From NCBI RefSeq assembly GCF_017676385.1, contig NZ_JAFFZN010000003.1, positions 124,001-188,000 of the forward strand: a stretch of DNA of 64,000 nucleotides, in the 5' to 3' direction. The stretch is from Streptomyces spirodelae (GTDB taxonomy: Bacteria; Actinomycetota; Actinomycetes; Streptomycetales; Streptomycetaceae). A model generated the notes under the pieces. The model worked only from the letters and a program-made list of their open reading frames with translations, was not told the origin of the DNA and made no database searches. Each line of letters begins with the position of its first letter. Within the stretch, counting starts at the first letter, position 1. Made by a program: the position numbers and the translations under genes. Of the stretch, positions 35,882 to 44,976 are shown piece by piece.

Positions 35882-36358
35882 ATGTCAGGAGGCGGATTCG
35901 TCAGGCTTCCGGACGGCAGCGTGATCGTCGCGCTGACGCTTCCGGTGCCGCGCGAGCCGCACGGCGCCTCGGCCGGTGCCGCCGACGCCGCTGCCCCGGG
36001 CACGCGGAGTGCGGGCGTGCCCACAGCGCGCCGCTCAGGGCTGCTGCCGGCCTCGCGGCGCTGGTCGGCGTTCGCGGACGAACCGCACACGGTGCGTGAG
36101 GCGACGGTCCGCAGACCCGGCGAGGAACAGAGAGTCCGGGTGCTGGTGCACGCGGGCAACCGGGCCCGGGCCCTGACCAGGCTCCGGAACCTGGGGCTGC
36201 GCGCGATCTATCTGCGGGGCAACGCGGAGCCTCCCACGGCCGACGAGGTCACGGCGGTGCTGCACCACCCCGAGGGCCTGGTCTGGCGTGCGGTCCCCGA
36301 CGACGACCGCGACTCCTGGCGCCCCATCGCCGCCCTCCTCCGGGTGACCCCGGCATAG
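35882..36358 (+). CDS. Conserved protein of unknown function
   Basis: 158 residues, ATG at 35882 with GGGGGAG 9 bases before it; earlier ATG/GTG codons at 35873 and 35876 are too close to that site. Basic, no signal or membrane span. Starts 'MSGGGFVRLPDGSVIVALTL', then a Gly/Ala linker, then 'QRVRVLVHAGNRARALTRLRNLGLRAIYLRGN'. This last part may form a small alpha/beta fold. I recall similar proteins from Streptomyces only as hypotheticals. Converges on the nicotinamidase gene. Confidence 0.7.
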   Translation: MSGGGFVRLPDGSVIVALTLPVPREPHGASAGAADAAAPGTRSAGVPTARRSGLLPASRRWSAFADEPHTVREATVRRPGEEQRVRVLVHAGNRARALTRLRNLGLRAIYLRGNAEPPTADEVTAVLHHPEGLVWRAVPDDDRDSWRPIAALLRVTPA

Positions 36359-36365
36359 GGCCGGG

Positions 36366-36396
36366 GCGCCCCGAGGGGCGCGGGGAACGCCACGCC
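36366..36396. repeat. Dispersed hairpin repeat, truncated copy
   Basis: GCGCCCC-ga-GGGGCGC (36366–36381), then GGGGAAC. The rest of the element is missing; the stop of the nicotinamidase gene lies within it. It sits between converging genes. Confidence 0.75.
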
Positions 36397-36990
36397 CTAC
36401 GCCGGGGCGACCACCGGCTTACCGGTCAGCTCCACCCCGGCCGCGCGAAGCTCGTCCAGCGCCCGCTGAACGCTGTCCTCGGCGACCCCCGCTGTCAGAT
36501 CGAGCAGCACCTGCGTACGGAAGCCCTCCCGTGCCGCGTCCAGCGCGGTCTCGCGTACGCAGTGGTCGGTGGCGATGCCGACGATGTCGACCTCGGTCAC
36601 GTCCCGCTCGCGCAGCCAGTCGGCGAGCGGGACGCCGTTCTCGTCGGCGCCCTCGAAGCCGCTGTAGGCGGCGGTGTAGGCCCCCTTGTCGAAGACCGCC
36701 TCGATGGAGCCCGAGGCGACCGCAGGGGTGAAGTTGGGGTGGAAGCCCACGCCCTCGGTGCCCGCCACGCAGTGCGGCGGCCAGGAGCGCTGGAAGTCCG
36801 GGTCGGCTGAGAAGTGGTCGCCGGGGTCGATGTGCGTGTCCCGGGTGGCCACGACGTGGCGGTAGCCGGCGGCGGCGTCCCCCACCAGGTCGGTGATGGC
36901 GGCCGCGACGTCGGCGCCGCCCGCGACGGCGAGGCTGCCGCCTTCGCAGAAGTCGTTCTGCACGTCCACGACGATCAGTGCCCGGTGCAT
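36397..36990 (-). CDS. pncA: Nicotinamidase (isochorismatase-like hydrolase)
   Basis: 197 residues, start ATG at 36990 (a GTG three codons earlier is possible). Catalytic triad Asp9 ('VVDVQNDF'), Lys102 ('FDKGAY') and Cys144 ('TDHCVRETA'), with metal ligands Asp51, His53 and His59 in 'DTHIDPGDHF'. It hydrolyses nicotinamide to nicotinate. The nicotinate phosphoribosyltransferase gene lies 125 bp upstream on the same strand, so the pair makes the NAD salvage route nicotinamide to nicotinate to nicotinate mononucleotide. Confidence 0.93.
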   Translation of the reverse strand: MHRALIVVDVQNDFCEGGSLAVAGGADVAAAITDLVGDAAAGYRHVVATRDTHIDPGDHFSADPDFQRSWPPHCVAGTEGVGFHPNFTPAVASGSIEAVFDKGAYTAAYSGFEGADENGVPLADWLRERDVTEVDIVGIATDHCVRETALDAAREGFRTQVLLDLTAGVAEDSVQRALDELRAAGVELTGKPVVAPA

Positions 36991-37038
36991 GGTGCACACC
37001 TTTCGGCTGGTGGGTGTCGCTTACGAGCCTAGACACTC

Positions 37039-37083
37039 GAGGGGCCCGGCGGCAGTGGGAGAACGCCGCCAGGAGGGCCCCTC
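37039..37083 (-). terminator. Two-step inverted repeat between pncB and pncA
   Basis: Outer arms GAGGGGCCC/GGGCCCCTC and inner arms GGCGGC/GCCGCC around an 11-base loop, with 4 unpaired bases on one side. Located 33 bases behind the pncB stop. It may terminate or attenuate, making pncA expression partly separate. Confidence 0.6.
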
Positions 37084-37115
37084 CCGTATCCAGGAGTTAC
37101 ACGGGTATCCGGGGG

Positions 37116-38558
37116 TTACACGTGCTCTACGGGGAGTACCGGCTCGCCACGGGAGAGCTGGGTCGCGGACATCGGGAGCCGGGCGCGGGCCGCGCGGTGG
37201 CGTTCGCGTGCCGTATCCAGGGGCTCGCGGCCGACGACGGTCCCGCGGTCGACCAGCTGCACCTGAAGGAGGTGACCGGCCAGCTCGGGCGGTACCTCGC
37301 CGGTGCCCACCACCTCGGCCTCGGCCACGCCGCCCGCGTCCAGCGGCCGGGCCGCCCACTTGGCGCCGCCGAGGGAGGTCTTGCCGCCCGTCGAACGCTT
37401 GGCCACCGCGCGTAGCGGGGCGCCGGGTGTTTCGGAGTCGGCGCGGGCCACCAGCTTGTAGACCATCGAGCAGGTCGGGTGGCCGCTGCCGGTGACCAGC
37501 TGGGTGCCGACGCCGTACGCGTCCACCGGCGCCGCGGCCAGTGAGGCGATGGCGTACTCGTCCAGGTCGCTGGTGACCACGATCCGGGTCCGGTCGGCGC
37601 CCAGCTCGTCGAGCTGTCGGCGCACCCGGTGCGCCACCAGCAGCAGGTCCCCCGAGTCGATACGGACGGCGCCGAGGTCCGGGCCGGCCACCTCGACCGC
37701 CGTACGGACCGCCTCGGCCACGTCGTAGGTGTCCACCAGGAGGGTGGTGCCCTGGCCCAGCGACTCGACCTGGGCGGTGAACGCGTCCCGCTCGGTGTCG
37801 TGCAGCAGGGTGAAGGCGTGGGCGCTGGTGCCCACCGTGGGGATGCCGTAGCGGAACCCGGCGGCCAGGTCGGAGGTGGTGTCGAAGCCGCCCACATAGG
37901 CGGCGCGGGCTGCGGCGACGGCGCCGAGCTCATGGGTGCGGCGGGCGCCCATCTCGATCAGCGGGCGGTCCGCGGCGGCGACGGCCATCCGGGAGGCGGC
38001 GGCCGCCACGGCCGAGTCGTGGTTGAGGATGGAGAGGATCACCGTCTCCAGCAGCACGCACTCGGCGAAGGTGCCCTCCACCCGGAGGATGGGCGAGCCG
38101 GGGAAGTACACCTCGCCCTCCGGGTAGCCGACGATGTCGCCGGTGAAGCGGTAGTCGGCGAGCCACCGCAGGGTGGGCTCGTCCACCACCCTCGTCTCGC
38201 GCAGGAAGTCGAGGAGCTGGTCGTCGAAGCGGAAGTTCTCCACCGCGTCCAGCACCCGCCCGGTGCCGGCGACGACGCCGTAGCGGCGGCCTTCGGGGAG
38301 CCGTCGGGTGAAGACCTCGAAGGCGGAGCGGCGCTCGGCCGTCCCGGCGCGCAGTGCGGCCTGGAGCATGGTCAGCTCGTACTGGTCGGTGAAGAGCGCC
38401 GTGGAGGGCACGGCCACCGGCAGCCCCGTCTCCATCCGCCGGGCGTGTTCCTGCCGGGAGTCCTCCCGGGCCTCCTTGGGCTGCCGGGAGTCTTTCGGGG
38501 GCTGCCCCCCTGGGGAATCCAGCACTGCTGCCTCACCTCGTGTGTTCGAGTCGGTCAC
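37116..38558 (-). CDS. pncB: Nicotinate phosphoribosyltransferase
   Basis: About 480 residues from a GTG at 38558; a start at the ATG at 38435 ([20 protein letters not shown]) is closer to the usual family start. Family signatures: '[18 protein letters not shown]', '[26 protein letters not shown]', 'VRIDSGDLL', '[12 protein letters not shown]'. It joins nicotinate with PRPP to give nicotinate mononucleotide. Divergent from clpS across ~85 bp, as in the mycobacterial pncB1–clpS order. Confidence 0.94.
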   Translation of the reverse strand: MTDSNTRGEAAVLDSPGGQPPKDSRQPKEAREDSRQEHARRMETGLPVAVPSTALFTDQYELTMLQAALRAGTAERRSAFEVFTRRLPEGRRYGVVAGTGRVLDAVENFRFDDQLLDFLRETRVVDEPTLRWLADYRFTGDIVGYPEGEVYFPGSPILRVEGTFAECVLLETVILSILNHDSAVAAAASRMAVAAADRPLIEMGARRTHELGAVAAARAAYVGGFDTTSDLAAGFRYGIPTVGTSAHAFTLLHDTERDAFTAQVESLGQGTTLLVDTYDVAEAVRTAVEVAGPDLGAVRIDSGDLLLVAHRVRRQLDELGADRTRIVVTSDLDEYAIASLAAAPVDAYGVGTQLVTGSGHPTCSMVYKLVARADSETPGAPLRAVAKRSTGGKTSLGGAKWAARPLDAGGVAEAEVVGTGEVPPELAGHLLQVQLVDRGTVVGREPLDTARERHRAARARLPMSATQLSRGEPVLPVEHV

Positions 38559-38644
38559 GGCGAGCCTACCCCGGATCTCGTCAGCTTGACGATATGCGGC
38601 GACCGGGGGCACTGCTTGGGCGGCTCCGGGGACCGGGTGGCAGC

Positions 38645-38959
38645 ATGGGACCTGTGAGTGTCGCCACCCCGACGGAGATCGAGCGCCCGGAGACCACCGA
38701 GGAACCCGTGGAGGTTCCCGAGCCGGATGTGCCCTGGGTGACCGTGGTGCACAACGACCCGGTCAACCTCATGAGCTATGTCACGTACGTGTTCCAGGCG
38801 TACTTCGGCTATTCGAAGGAGAAGGCGAAAAAGCTGATGCTCGACGTCCACCACAAGGGACGCGCCATCGTCTCCAGCGGTACCCGCGAGGAGATGGAGC
38901 GCGACGTACAGGCCATGCACAGCTACGGCCTGTGGGCCACGCTCACCCAGGACCGCTGA
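38645..38959 (+). CDS. clpS: ClpS adaptor
   Basis: 104 residues. Core '[20 protein letters not shown]...[20 protein letters not shown]' has the ClpS fold. ClpS binds N-degron substrates and hands them to ClpAP/ClpCP. The N-terminal ~25 residues are flexible and acidic as in other ClpS. Stop and next start overlap (TGATG), so ClpS and the DUF2017 protein are coupled. Confidence 0.95.
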   Translation: MGPVSVATPTEIERPETTEEPVEVPEPDVPWVTVVHNDPVNLMSYVTYVFQAYFGYSKEKAKKLMLDVHHKGRAIVSSGTREEMERDVQAMHSYGLWATLTQDR

Positions 38960-39705
38960 TGGCAGGGCACTTCGAGCCCACCGAGGACGGTGGCGCCACC
39001 ATCGCGCTGGACGAGGTCGAGATCTCGATCCTGCGCAGCCTGGCGGTGCAATTGCTGGAGCTGATCGGCCCCGGCAGCGAGCCCGCCGACCAGCCGCGCC
39101 CACCCCGGGACGCCGAGTCCCCGGCTCCGGGCGGCGCCCGAGGGGGTGCCGAGGGCGGCGGTGAGAGCGGCGGAAGCGGCTCCGAGAGCATGGAGGACGA
39201 GCTCGCGGGCATCGAGGCGGTCTCCTGGCCGCCGTTCGCCGACGGTCCCAGCGAGCCGCCCGCCGATCCGGCCCTGGCCCGGCTCTTTCCCGACGCCTAC
39301 GGCCCAGGTCCTCAGGCGGCGCCCCCCGAGGATCTGACCCCTGGCAGCGAGGAGGCCGCGCGGGCCAAGCGGGACCGCGCCGCCTCCGCCGAGTTCCGCC
39401 GCTACACGGAGAACGACCTGCGGGCCCGCAAGCGGGAGGACGGGCTGGCCGTGGTGCGTGCGCTGGACGCCCTCACGCCGGGAGAGAGCGGCGCCGTGCT
39501 CACCCTGACCCCGGCCCAGTCCCAGCAGTGGCTGGGCGCGCTCAACGATCTGCGGCTGGCCATCGGCACCCGGCTGGAGGTCAGCGACGACACCGACGAC
39601 GAGCTGTACCAGCTGCCCGACTCCGACGAGCGCAAGCCCATGGTGATGGCCTACCTGTGGCTGGGCGGCCTCCAGGAGACGCTGGTCGAGACGCTGATGC
39701 CGTGA
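38959..39705 (+). CDS. DUF2017 protein
   Basis: 248 residues. N-terminal 'EPTEDGGATIALDEVEISILRSLAVQLLELI' and C-terminal 'LTPAQSQQWLGALNDLRLAIGTRLEV...MVMAYLWLGGLQETL' match DUF2017. A Gly/Pro/Glu/Ala-rich insertion (~residues 40–130) lies between. Always next to clpS in actinobacteria (Rv1332 in M. tuberculosis), function unknown; a helper of ClpS is a reasonable guess. Confidence 0.9.
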   Translation: MAGHFEPTEDGGATIALDEVEISILRSLAVQLLELIGPGSEPADQPRPPRDAESPAPGGARGGAEGGGESGGSGSESMEDELAGIEAVSWPPFADGPSEPPADPALARLFPDAYGPGPQAAPPEDLTPGSEEAARAKRDRAASAEFRRYTENDLRARKREDGLAVVRALDALTPGESGAVLTLTPAQSQQWLGALNDLRLAIGTRLEVSDDTDDELYQLPDSDERKPMVMAYLWLGGLQETLVETLMP

Positions 39706-39787
39706 CCCTGCGGGGCCCGGCCCCGCCCTGGCCCCGGCCCCGCCCCGGCCCCGGCTCTCTGCTCCACGCCGTTGTTCGCCGGACCGA

Positions 39788-39823
39788 GTTCGTTAATCGG
39801 ACGGCAAAAACCGATTAACGAAC
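39788..39823. promoter_or_regulatory. Perfect 13-bp inverted repeat, A/T-rich, upstream of the permease
   Basis: GTTCGTTAATCGG and CCGATTAACGAAC around a 10-base spacer. 150 bp upstream of the permease start and 83 bp behind the DUF2017 stop. The arms are clearly A/T-richer than flanking DNA, which argues for a repressor operator more than a terminator. Confidence 0.6.
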
Positions 39824-39972
39824 CAGTCATATTCTCCCGCCTTTCCTGGCGCGCTGCCCGCGTCCGCCCCGTATGTCCCGGTTCTCGCTCCTGCGTCGCG
39901 ACGGCCGCTGCGTGGTACACCTGCACGGATCCGCTGTTGAGGGCCGGATCGGTAGGGAGAAAGGCGCACCAC

Positions 39973-41442
39973 ATGACCTCCGAGGTCGAAGACCCCGGTC
40001 CGGCACCGGACCCGATGCACGGGACCGGGGTGGCGAGCAGCCCGGTGGACGCTCGGGGCGCGGTCGGCGACAGTGGCCCGTCCGAGGGATACCAGCGGGG
40101 GCTCGGCGGCCGGCAGATCCAGATGATCGCCATCGGCGGCGCCATCGGGACGGGACTCTTCCTCGGCGCGGGCAAGTCCATCCACAAGGCCGGCCCCAGC
40201 ATCATCCTGGCGTACCTCGTCGCCGGCGCCGTCATCTACCTGATCATGCGCGCGCTGGGTGAACTGCTGATGTACCGCCCGGTCTCCGGCTCGTTCTCCG
40301 AGTACGCGCGCGAGCTGCTCGGTCCCTACTGGGGCTTTGTGACGGGCTGGACGTACTGGCTCTTCTGGGTCGTCACCGGCATCACCGAGGTCACGGCAGC
40401 GGCGACGTACGTGAACTACTGGTGGGACATCGCGCCATGGATCTCCGCGCTGGTGTTCACCGTCGCCCTCTACGGCATCAACCTGATCTCCGTGAAGCTC
40501 TTCGGTGAGCTGGAGTTCTGGTTCTCGATGGTCAAGGTCACCGCGATCATCGGCATGATCCTGATCGGCCTGGGCGTGATCACGCTCGGCTTCTCGCAGG
40601 CCGGCGACACGGCGTCGTTCGCCAACCTCTACCAGCACGACGGGATCTTCCCCAAGGGCGTCGGCGGCACCCTGATGACCCTGCAGATCGTGATGTTCTC
40701 CTTCCTCGCCGTCGAGCTGGTCGGCGTCACGGCGGGCGAGGCGACCGACCCGGCCAAGGCGCTGCCCAGGGCGATCAAGACGGTGCCGTGGCGCATCGCG
40801 CTGTTCTACATCGGCTCGCTGATCGTCATCCTCTCCGTCGTCTCCTGGACCGCTTTCGAGCCGGGCACCAGCCCCTTTGTCGCGGCGTTCCAGAAGATCG
40901 GGCTGCCGGCGGGCGCGGGCATCGTCAACTTCGTGGTGCTGACCGCGGCGCTCTCCTCCTGCAACTCCGGCATGTACTCCACCGGCCGGATGCTGCGCGA
41001 CCTGGCACTCAACGGGCAGGGGCCGAGGGTCTTCACCAGGCTGTCCAGGACCGGTCTGCCGTTCCTGGGCACCACCGTGTCGGCCGCGCTGATGATGGTC
41101 GGGGTGTGGATCAACTACGAGTGGCCGTCGAAGGCGTTCGACTACGTCGTCTCCTTCGCCACGATCTCCGGCATGTGGGCCTGGATCATGATCCTCTCCT
41201 CCCAGCTGCGGTATCGGACCAAGGCGGACCGGGGCGAGCTCCCCCGCTCGGACTTCCGGATGCCGGGTGCGCCCTGGACCGGCATCGGGGCGCTGACCTT
41301 CATCTTTCTGGTGATCGGGCTGATGGCCTTCGACAAGGACGCCCGCGTCTCGCTGTACGCAGCACCTATTTGGGCCGTCATTTTGACCGGTGCCTATTAC
41401 GTGATCAGGGCACGTACCCCGCACGTTTTCGAGAAGCGGTAG
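39973..41442 (+). CDS. Amino-acid permease (AAT/GABA-permease type)
   Basis: 489 residues, ATG behind AGAAAGG. A hydrophilic ~45-residue head precedes twelve membrane helices. Signatures: 'QIQMIAIGGAIGTGLFLGAG', 'GPSIILAYLVAGAVIYLIMRALGEL', 'SFLAVELVGVTAGEATDPAKALPRAI', 'SSCNSGMYSTGRML'. These are typical of the AAT family (GabP, AnsP, AroP, LysP). Exact substrate not readable. Inserted between DUF2017 and Mec+ genes, which are close neighbours in mycobacteria. Confidence 0.92.
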   Translation: MTSEVEDPGPAPDPMHGTGVASSPVDARGAVGDSGPSEGYQRGLGGRQIQMIAIGGAIGTGLFLGAGKSIHKAGPSIILAYLVAGAVIYLIMRALGELLMYRPVSGSFSEYARELLGPYWGFVTGWTYWLFWVVTGITEVTAAATYVNYWWDIAPWISALVFTVALYGINLISVKLFGELEFWFSMVKVTAIIGMILIGLGVITLGFSQAGDTASFANLYQHDGIFPKGVGGTLMTLQIVMFSFLAVELVGVTAGEATDPAKALPRAIKTVPWRIALFYIGSLIVILSVVSWTAFEPGTSPFVAAFQKIGLPAGAGIVNFVVLTAALSSCNSGMYSTGRMLRDLALNGQGPRVFTRLSRTGLPFLGTTVSAALMMVGVWINYEWPSKAFDYVVSFATISGMWAWIMILSSQLRYRTKADRGELPRSDFRMPGAPWTGIGALTFIFLVIGLMAFDKDARVSLYAAPIWAVILTGAYYVIRARTPHVFEKR

Positions 41443-41484
41443 CCCTGATCTCACCGGAGCCGAGGCACTCATATCCTTGCCGAC

Positions 41485-41910
41485 ATGCTGACCATCACCC
41501 AGGAGCTGCACGACCGGATCGTCGCCCACGCCCGTGCGGACCACCCGGACGAGGCGTGCGGCGTGATCGCGGGGCCGGTCGGTAAGGGCCGGCCCGAACG
41601 GTTCATCCCGATGCTGAACGCCGCGCGCTCGCCGACCTTCTACGAGTTCGACTCGACCGACCTGCTCAAGCTCTACCGCGAGATGGACGACCGGGACGAG
41701 GAGCCCGTCGTGATCTACCACTCGCACACCGCAACCGAGGCGTATCCGTCCCGGACGGACATCTCCTACGCCAACGAACCCGGAGCGCATTACGTCCTGG
41801 TCTCCACCGCCGAGTGCGGCAACGACGAGGGACCGTTCTCCTTCCGCTCGTTCCGCATCGTGGACGGCGAGGTGACCGAGGAAGAGGTCGAGGTCGTCCA
41901 GAGCTACTGA
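41485..41910 (+). CDS. mec: JAMM/MPN metallopeptidase Mec+ (CysO-cysteine peptidase)
   Basis: 141 residues. JAMM motif: Glu23 in 'DEACGVI', His79-x-His81 in 'YHSHTATEAYPSRTD' and Asp92. In mycobacteria Mec+ releases cysteine from the CysO-cysteine adduct made by CysM. Here CysO and CysM genes follow downstream, separated by a leader peptide gene. Cytosolic. Confidence 0.93.
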   Translation: MLTITQELHDRIVAHARADHPDEACGVIAGPVGKGRPERFIPMLNAARSPTFYEFDSTDLLKLYREMDDRDEEPVVIYHSHTATEAYPSRTDISYANEPGAHYVLVSTAECGNDEGPFSFRSFRIVDGEVTEEEVEVVQSY

Positions 41911-42004
41911 GATCCGGGCCGTATCCGGGCCACCGTGAGACAGAACGGTCCGCATCATGAAACTCACATCCGATTCCGCCGCCGGGAATCGTTACGATGA
42001 GCCC

Positions 42005-42115
42005 ATGGTTGTCCACGACGTGAGCGCATTCGAGAAGACCCCGGGCATGCTGCTCGTGGCGCGCCTGCACGTCGACCTGTGCCGCCTCGCCAGCGCGATC
42101 TGTCCGCCGGCCTGA
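42005..42115 (+). CDS. Short leader peptide upstream of cysO
   Basis: 36 residues, ATG at 42005; an internal ATG at 42047 gives a 22-residue form. The C-terminal half reads 'ARLHVDLCRLASAIC', a conserved pattern of actinobacterial 'putative leader peptides' near sulfur-assimilation genes. Two Cys codons (26 and 33) lie in it. A 'ttacgatg' -10-like stretch starts 12–14 bases before the ATG, so the message may be nearly leaderless. An attenuator-like hairpin follows. It probably senses charged tRNA-Cys. Confidence 0.7.
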   Translation: MVVHDVSAFEKTPGMLLVARLHVDLCRLASAICPPA

Positions 42116-42162
42116 CGCGCGTCCCCGCACGGCGTCCGCCGCCCCACCCCTTCCCGGCCGTG

Positions 42163-42179
42163 GCGCGGGGCACCCGCGC
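42163..42179 (+). terminator. Attenuator-like hairpin between leader peptide and cysO
   Basis: GCGCGGG-gca-CCCGCGC, 47 bases behind the leader-peptide stop and 66 bases before the cysO ATG. Together with the Cys-containing leader it suggests cysteine-responsive attenuation. Confidence 0.5.
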
Positions 42180-42245
42180 GCCCGCCTTGCTCACAGCACA
42201 GCCGCTCGCACAGCCGCACTCTTCCTCTCCGACAGGAGCACTCTC

Positions 42246-43492
<1,247 letters not shown>

Positions 43493-43513
43493 CCTTCTGC
43501 GGGGCGAAGCGGA

Positions 43514-43927
43514 TCACCGCAAGCCCAGCGTGCGGCAGACGCCCTCCCAGGTGGCGGGGTCCACTTCGCCGCAGCGGGCGCGGAGGCGGGCGAGACCGGC
43601 CTCGGCGAGGGAGTCGGGCTCCAGATAGGCGGGCCCGGCCGGGGCGTCGGCGGCCAGTACGGGCAGCGCGGAGGGCTCGCGCGTCAGCCGGGCGAGCCGG
43701 ACGCCGTCCGTCCACACCGCGAGCACCAGGAAGAGCGCTTCGCCGCCGTCCGGCAGCGTCGCCAGCCAGATCTCTCCTGGCCGGGGCGGCGGCGTCCCCT
43801 CGTCCGCCGCTGAGGCGGCCCGCAGGGCGCGCCGCGGGGGCCCCAGCCGGCCGCGGCCGTCGACCAGCGCCGCCACGAAGGCGAGCAGGACGACGCCGCC
43901 GAGGGCCAGCCACCACGAGGTGTCCAT
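43514..43927 (-). CDS. Membrane-anchored protein, PGEIW motif
   Basis: 137 residues from an ATG with GGAGGCGG upstream. One N-terminal helix ('WWLALGGVVLLAFVAALVDG') followed by a cytosolic domain beginning 'PPRPGEIWLATLPDGGEALFLVLAVWTDGVRLARL'. The P-G-E-I-W start resembles the first strand of MazF/PemK toxins, but key residues and length are not clearly conserved, so I treat it as unknown. Leftward, opposite to cysM and the phosphodiesterase gene. Confidence 0.65.
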   Translation of the reverse strand: MDTSWWLALGGVVLLAFVAALVDGRGRLGPPRRALRAASAADEGTPPPRPGEIWLATLPDGGEALFLVLAVWTDGVRLARLTREPSALPVLAADAPAGPAYLEPDSLAEAGLARLRARCGEVDPATWEGVCRTLGLR

Positions 43928-44138
43928 CTTCGTTCCGCCTCCGAGGCCGTCTGCCGTCGCACTGTGCGGCGTTTGCGCCGGGACCTGCCGGGGAACGACG
44001 CTACCCCGGGCTGGTGATTCCGCCCACACCGCCGCCCCATCGAGGAGTCACCCCGACCCGCGCGGCTTACGCTCGGAAGTCCCCTCGTCAACGACGCGGG
44101 GGCTTCTTCCGCAGGCCGTCAACGGAGGTTCCTACTCC

Positions 44139-44900
44139 ATGAAGCTCACCGTCGTCGGCTGTTCCGGGTCGTTTCCGTCCACGGAATCGGCCTGTTCGAG
44201 CTATCTCGTCGAGGCCGACGGTTTCCGGTTGCTGCTGGACATGGGCAACGGCGCACTCGGTGAGCTCCAGCGTCACTGCGGCCTCTACGACCTCGATGTG
44301 ATCGCGCTCAGCCATCTGCACGCCGACCACTGCATCGACATGTGCGGCTACTTCGTCGCGCGCTACTACCGCCACGAGGGCGGCCGTTGCAGCCCCATCC
44401 CGGTCTACGGGCCGCCCGGCACCGAGCAGCGGCTCACCACCGCCTACGCCGACACGCCGTCCGAGTCGTCGATGAGCGAGGTCTTCGCCTTCCGTACGCT
44501 CTCGGCGGGCGGCAGCTTCGAGGCGGGCCCCTTCCGGGTGCGTACGGAGCGGGTCGACCATCCTGTGGAGGCTTACGCCTTCCGGGTCGAGCACAAGGAG
44601 AGCGGCCGGGTGGTGACGTATTCGGGTGACACCGGCCCGTGCGCGGAGCTGGAACTGGCCGCGCGGGACGCCGATCTGTTCCTGTGTGAGGCGTCTTTCA
44701 CGGACGGCAAGGAGCAGATCCCCGGCCTCCACCTGAACGGTCGGGAGGCCGGGGAGGTCGCGGCGCGGGCCGGCGCAGCGCGGCTGGTGCTCACCCATGT
44801 GCCGCCGTGGACGGACCCGCAGATCAACCTGCGTGACGCCAAGGCGGTCTTCGCCGGCCCGGTCGAGGTGGCCCGGCCGGGCGCGGTCTACGAGGTCTGA
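44139..44900 (+). CDS. MBL-fold hydrolase, Rv1339-like cyclic-nucleotide phosphodiesterase
   Basis: 253 residues, ATG behind AACGGAGG. Metallo-beta-lactamase fold with the metal motif 'HLHADHCID'; further ligands in 'YSGDTGPC' and 'LTHVPPW'. The mycobacterial gene at the same place (Rv1339) is an atypical cAMP phosphodiesterase. Position between CysM and rph and the whole-length pattern make this the probable counterpart. The related RNase Z is longer and has a different C-terminus. Confidence 0.88.
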   Translation: MKLTVVGCSGSFPSTESACSSYLVEADGFRLLLDMGNGALGELQRHCGLYDLDVIALSHLHADHCIDMCGYFVARYYRHEGGRCSPIPVYGPPGTEQRLTTAYADTPSESSMSEVFAFRTLSAGGSFEAGPFRVRTERVDHPVEAYAFRVEHKESGRVVTYSGDTGPCAELELAARDADLFLCEASFTDGKEQIPGLHLNGREAGEVAARAGAARLVLTHVPPWTDPQINLRDAKAVFAGPVEVARPGAVYEV

Positions 44901-44976
44901 TCCGCAGCCGCGCCGCCGTGCCGGGTCGCTGGGCCGTGCCGGGCCAGGCCGTGCCGCCGGGTGCCGGGCCGCCGGG

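Noticed and set aside
39793..41967. Long minus-strand frame opposite the amino-acid permease
   Set aside because: Asp/His/Arg-rich mirror of membrane-helix codons; no start site and covers two recognised genes.
43514..43927. MazF/PemK toxin
   Set aside because: Only the P-G-E-I-W start matches; there is a membrane anchor and no antitoxin gene, so I left it as unknown.
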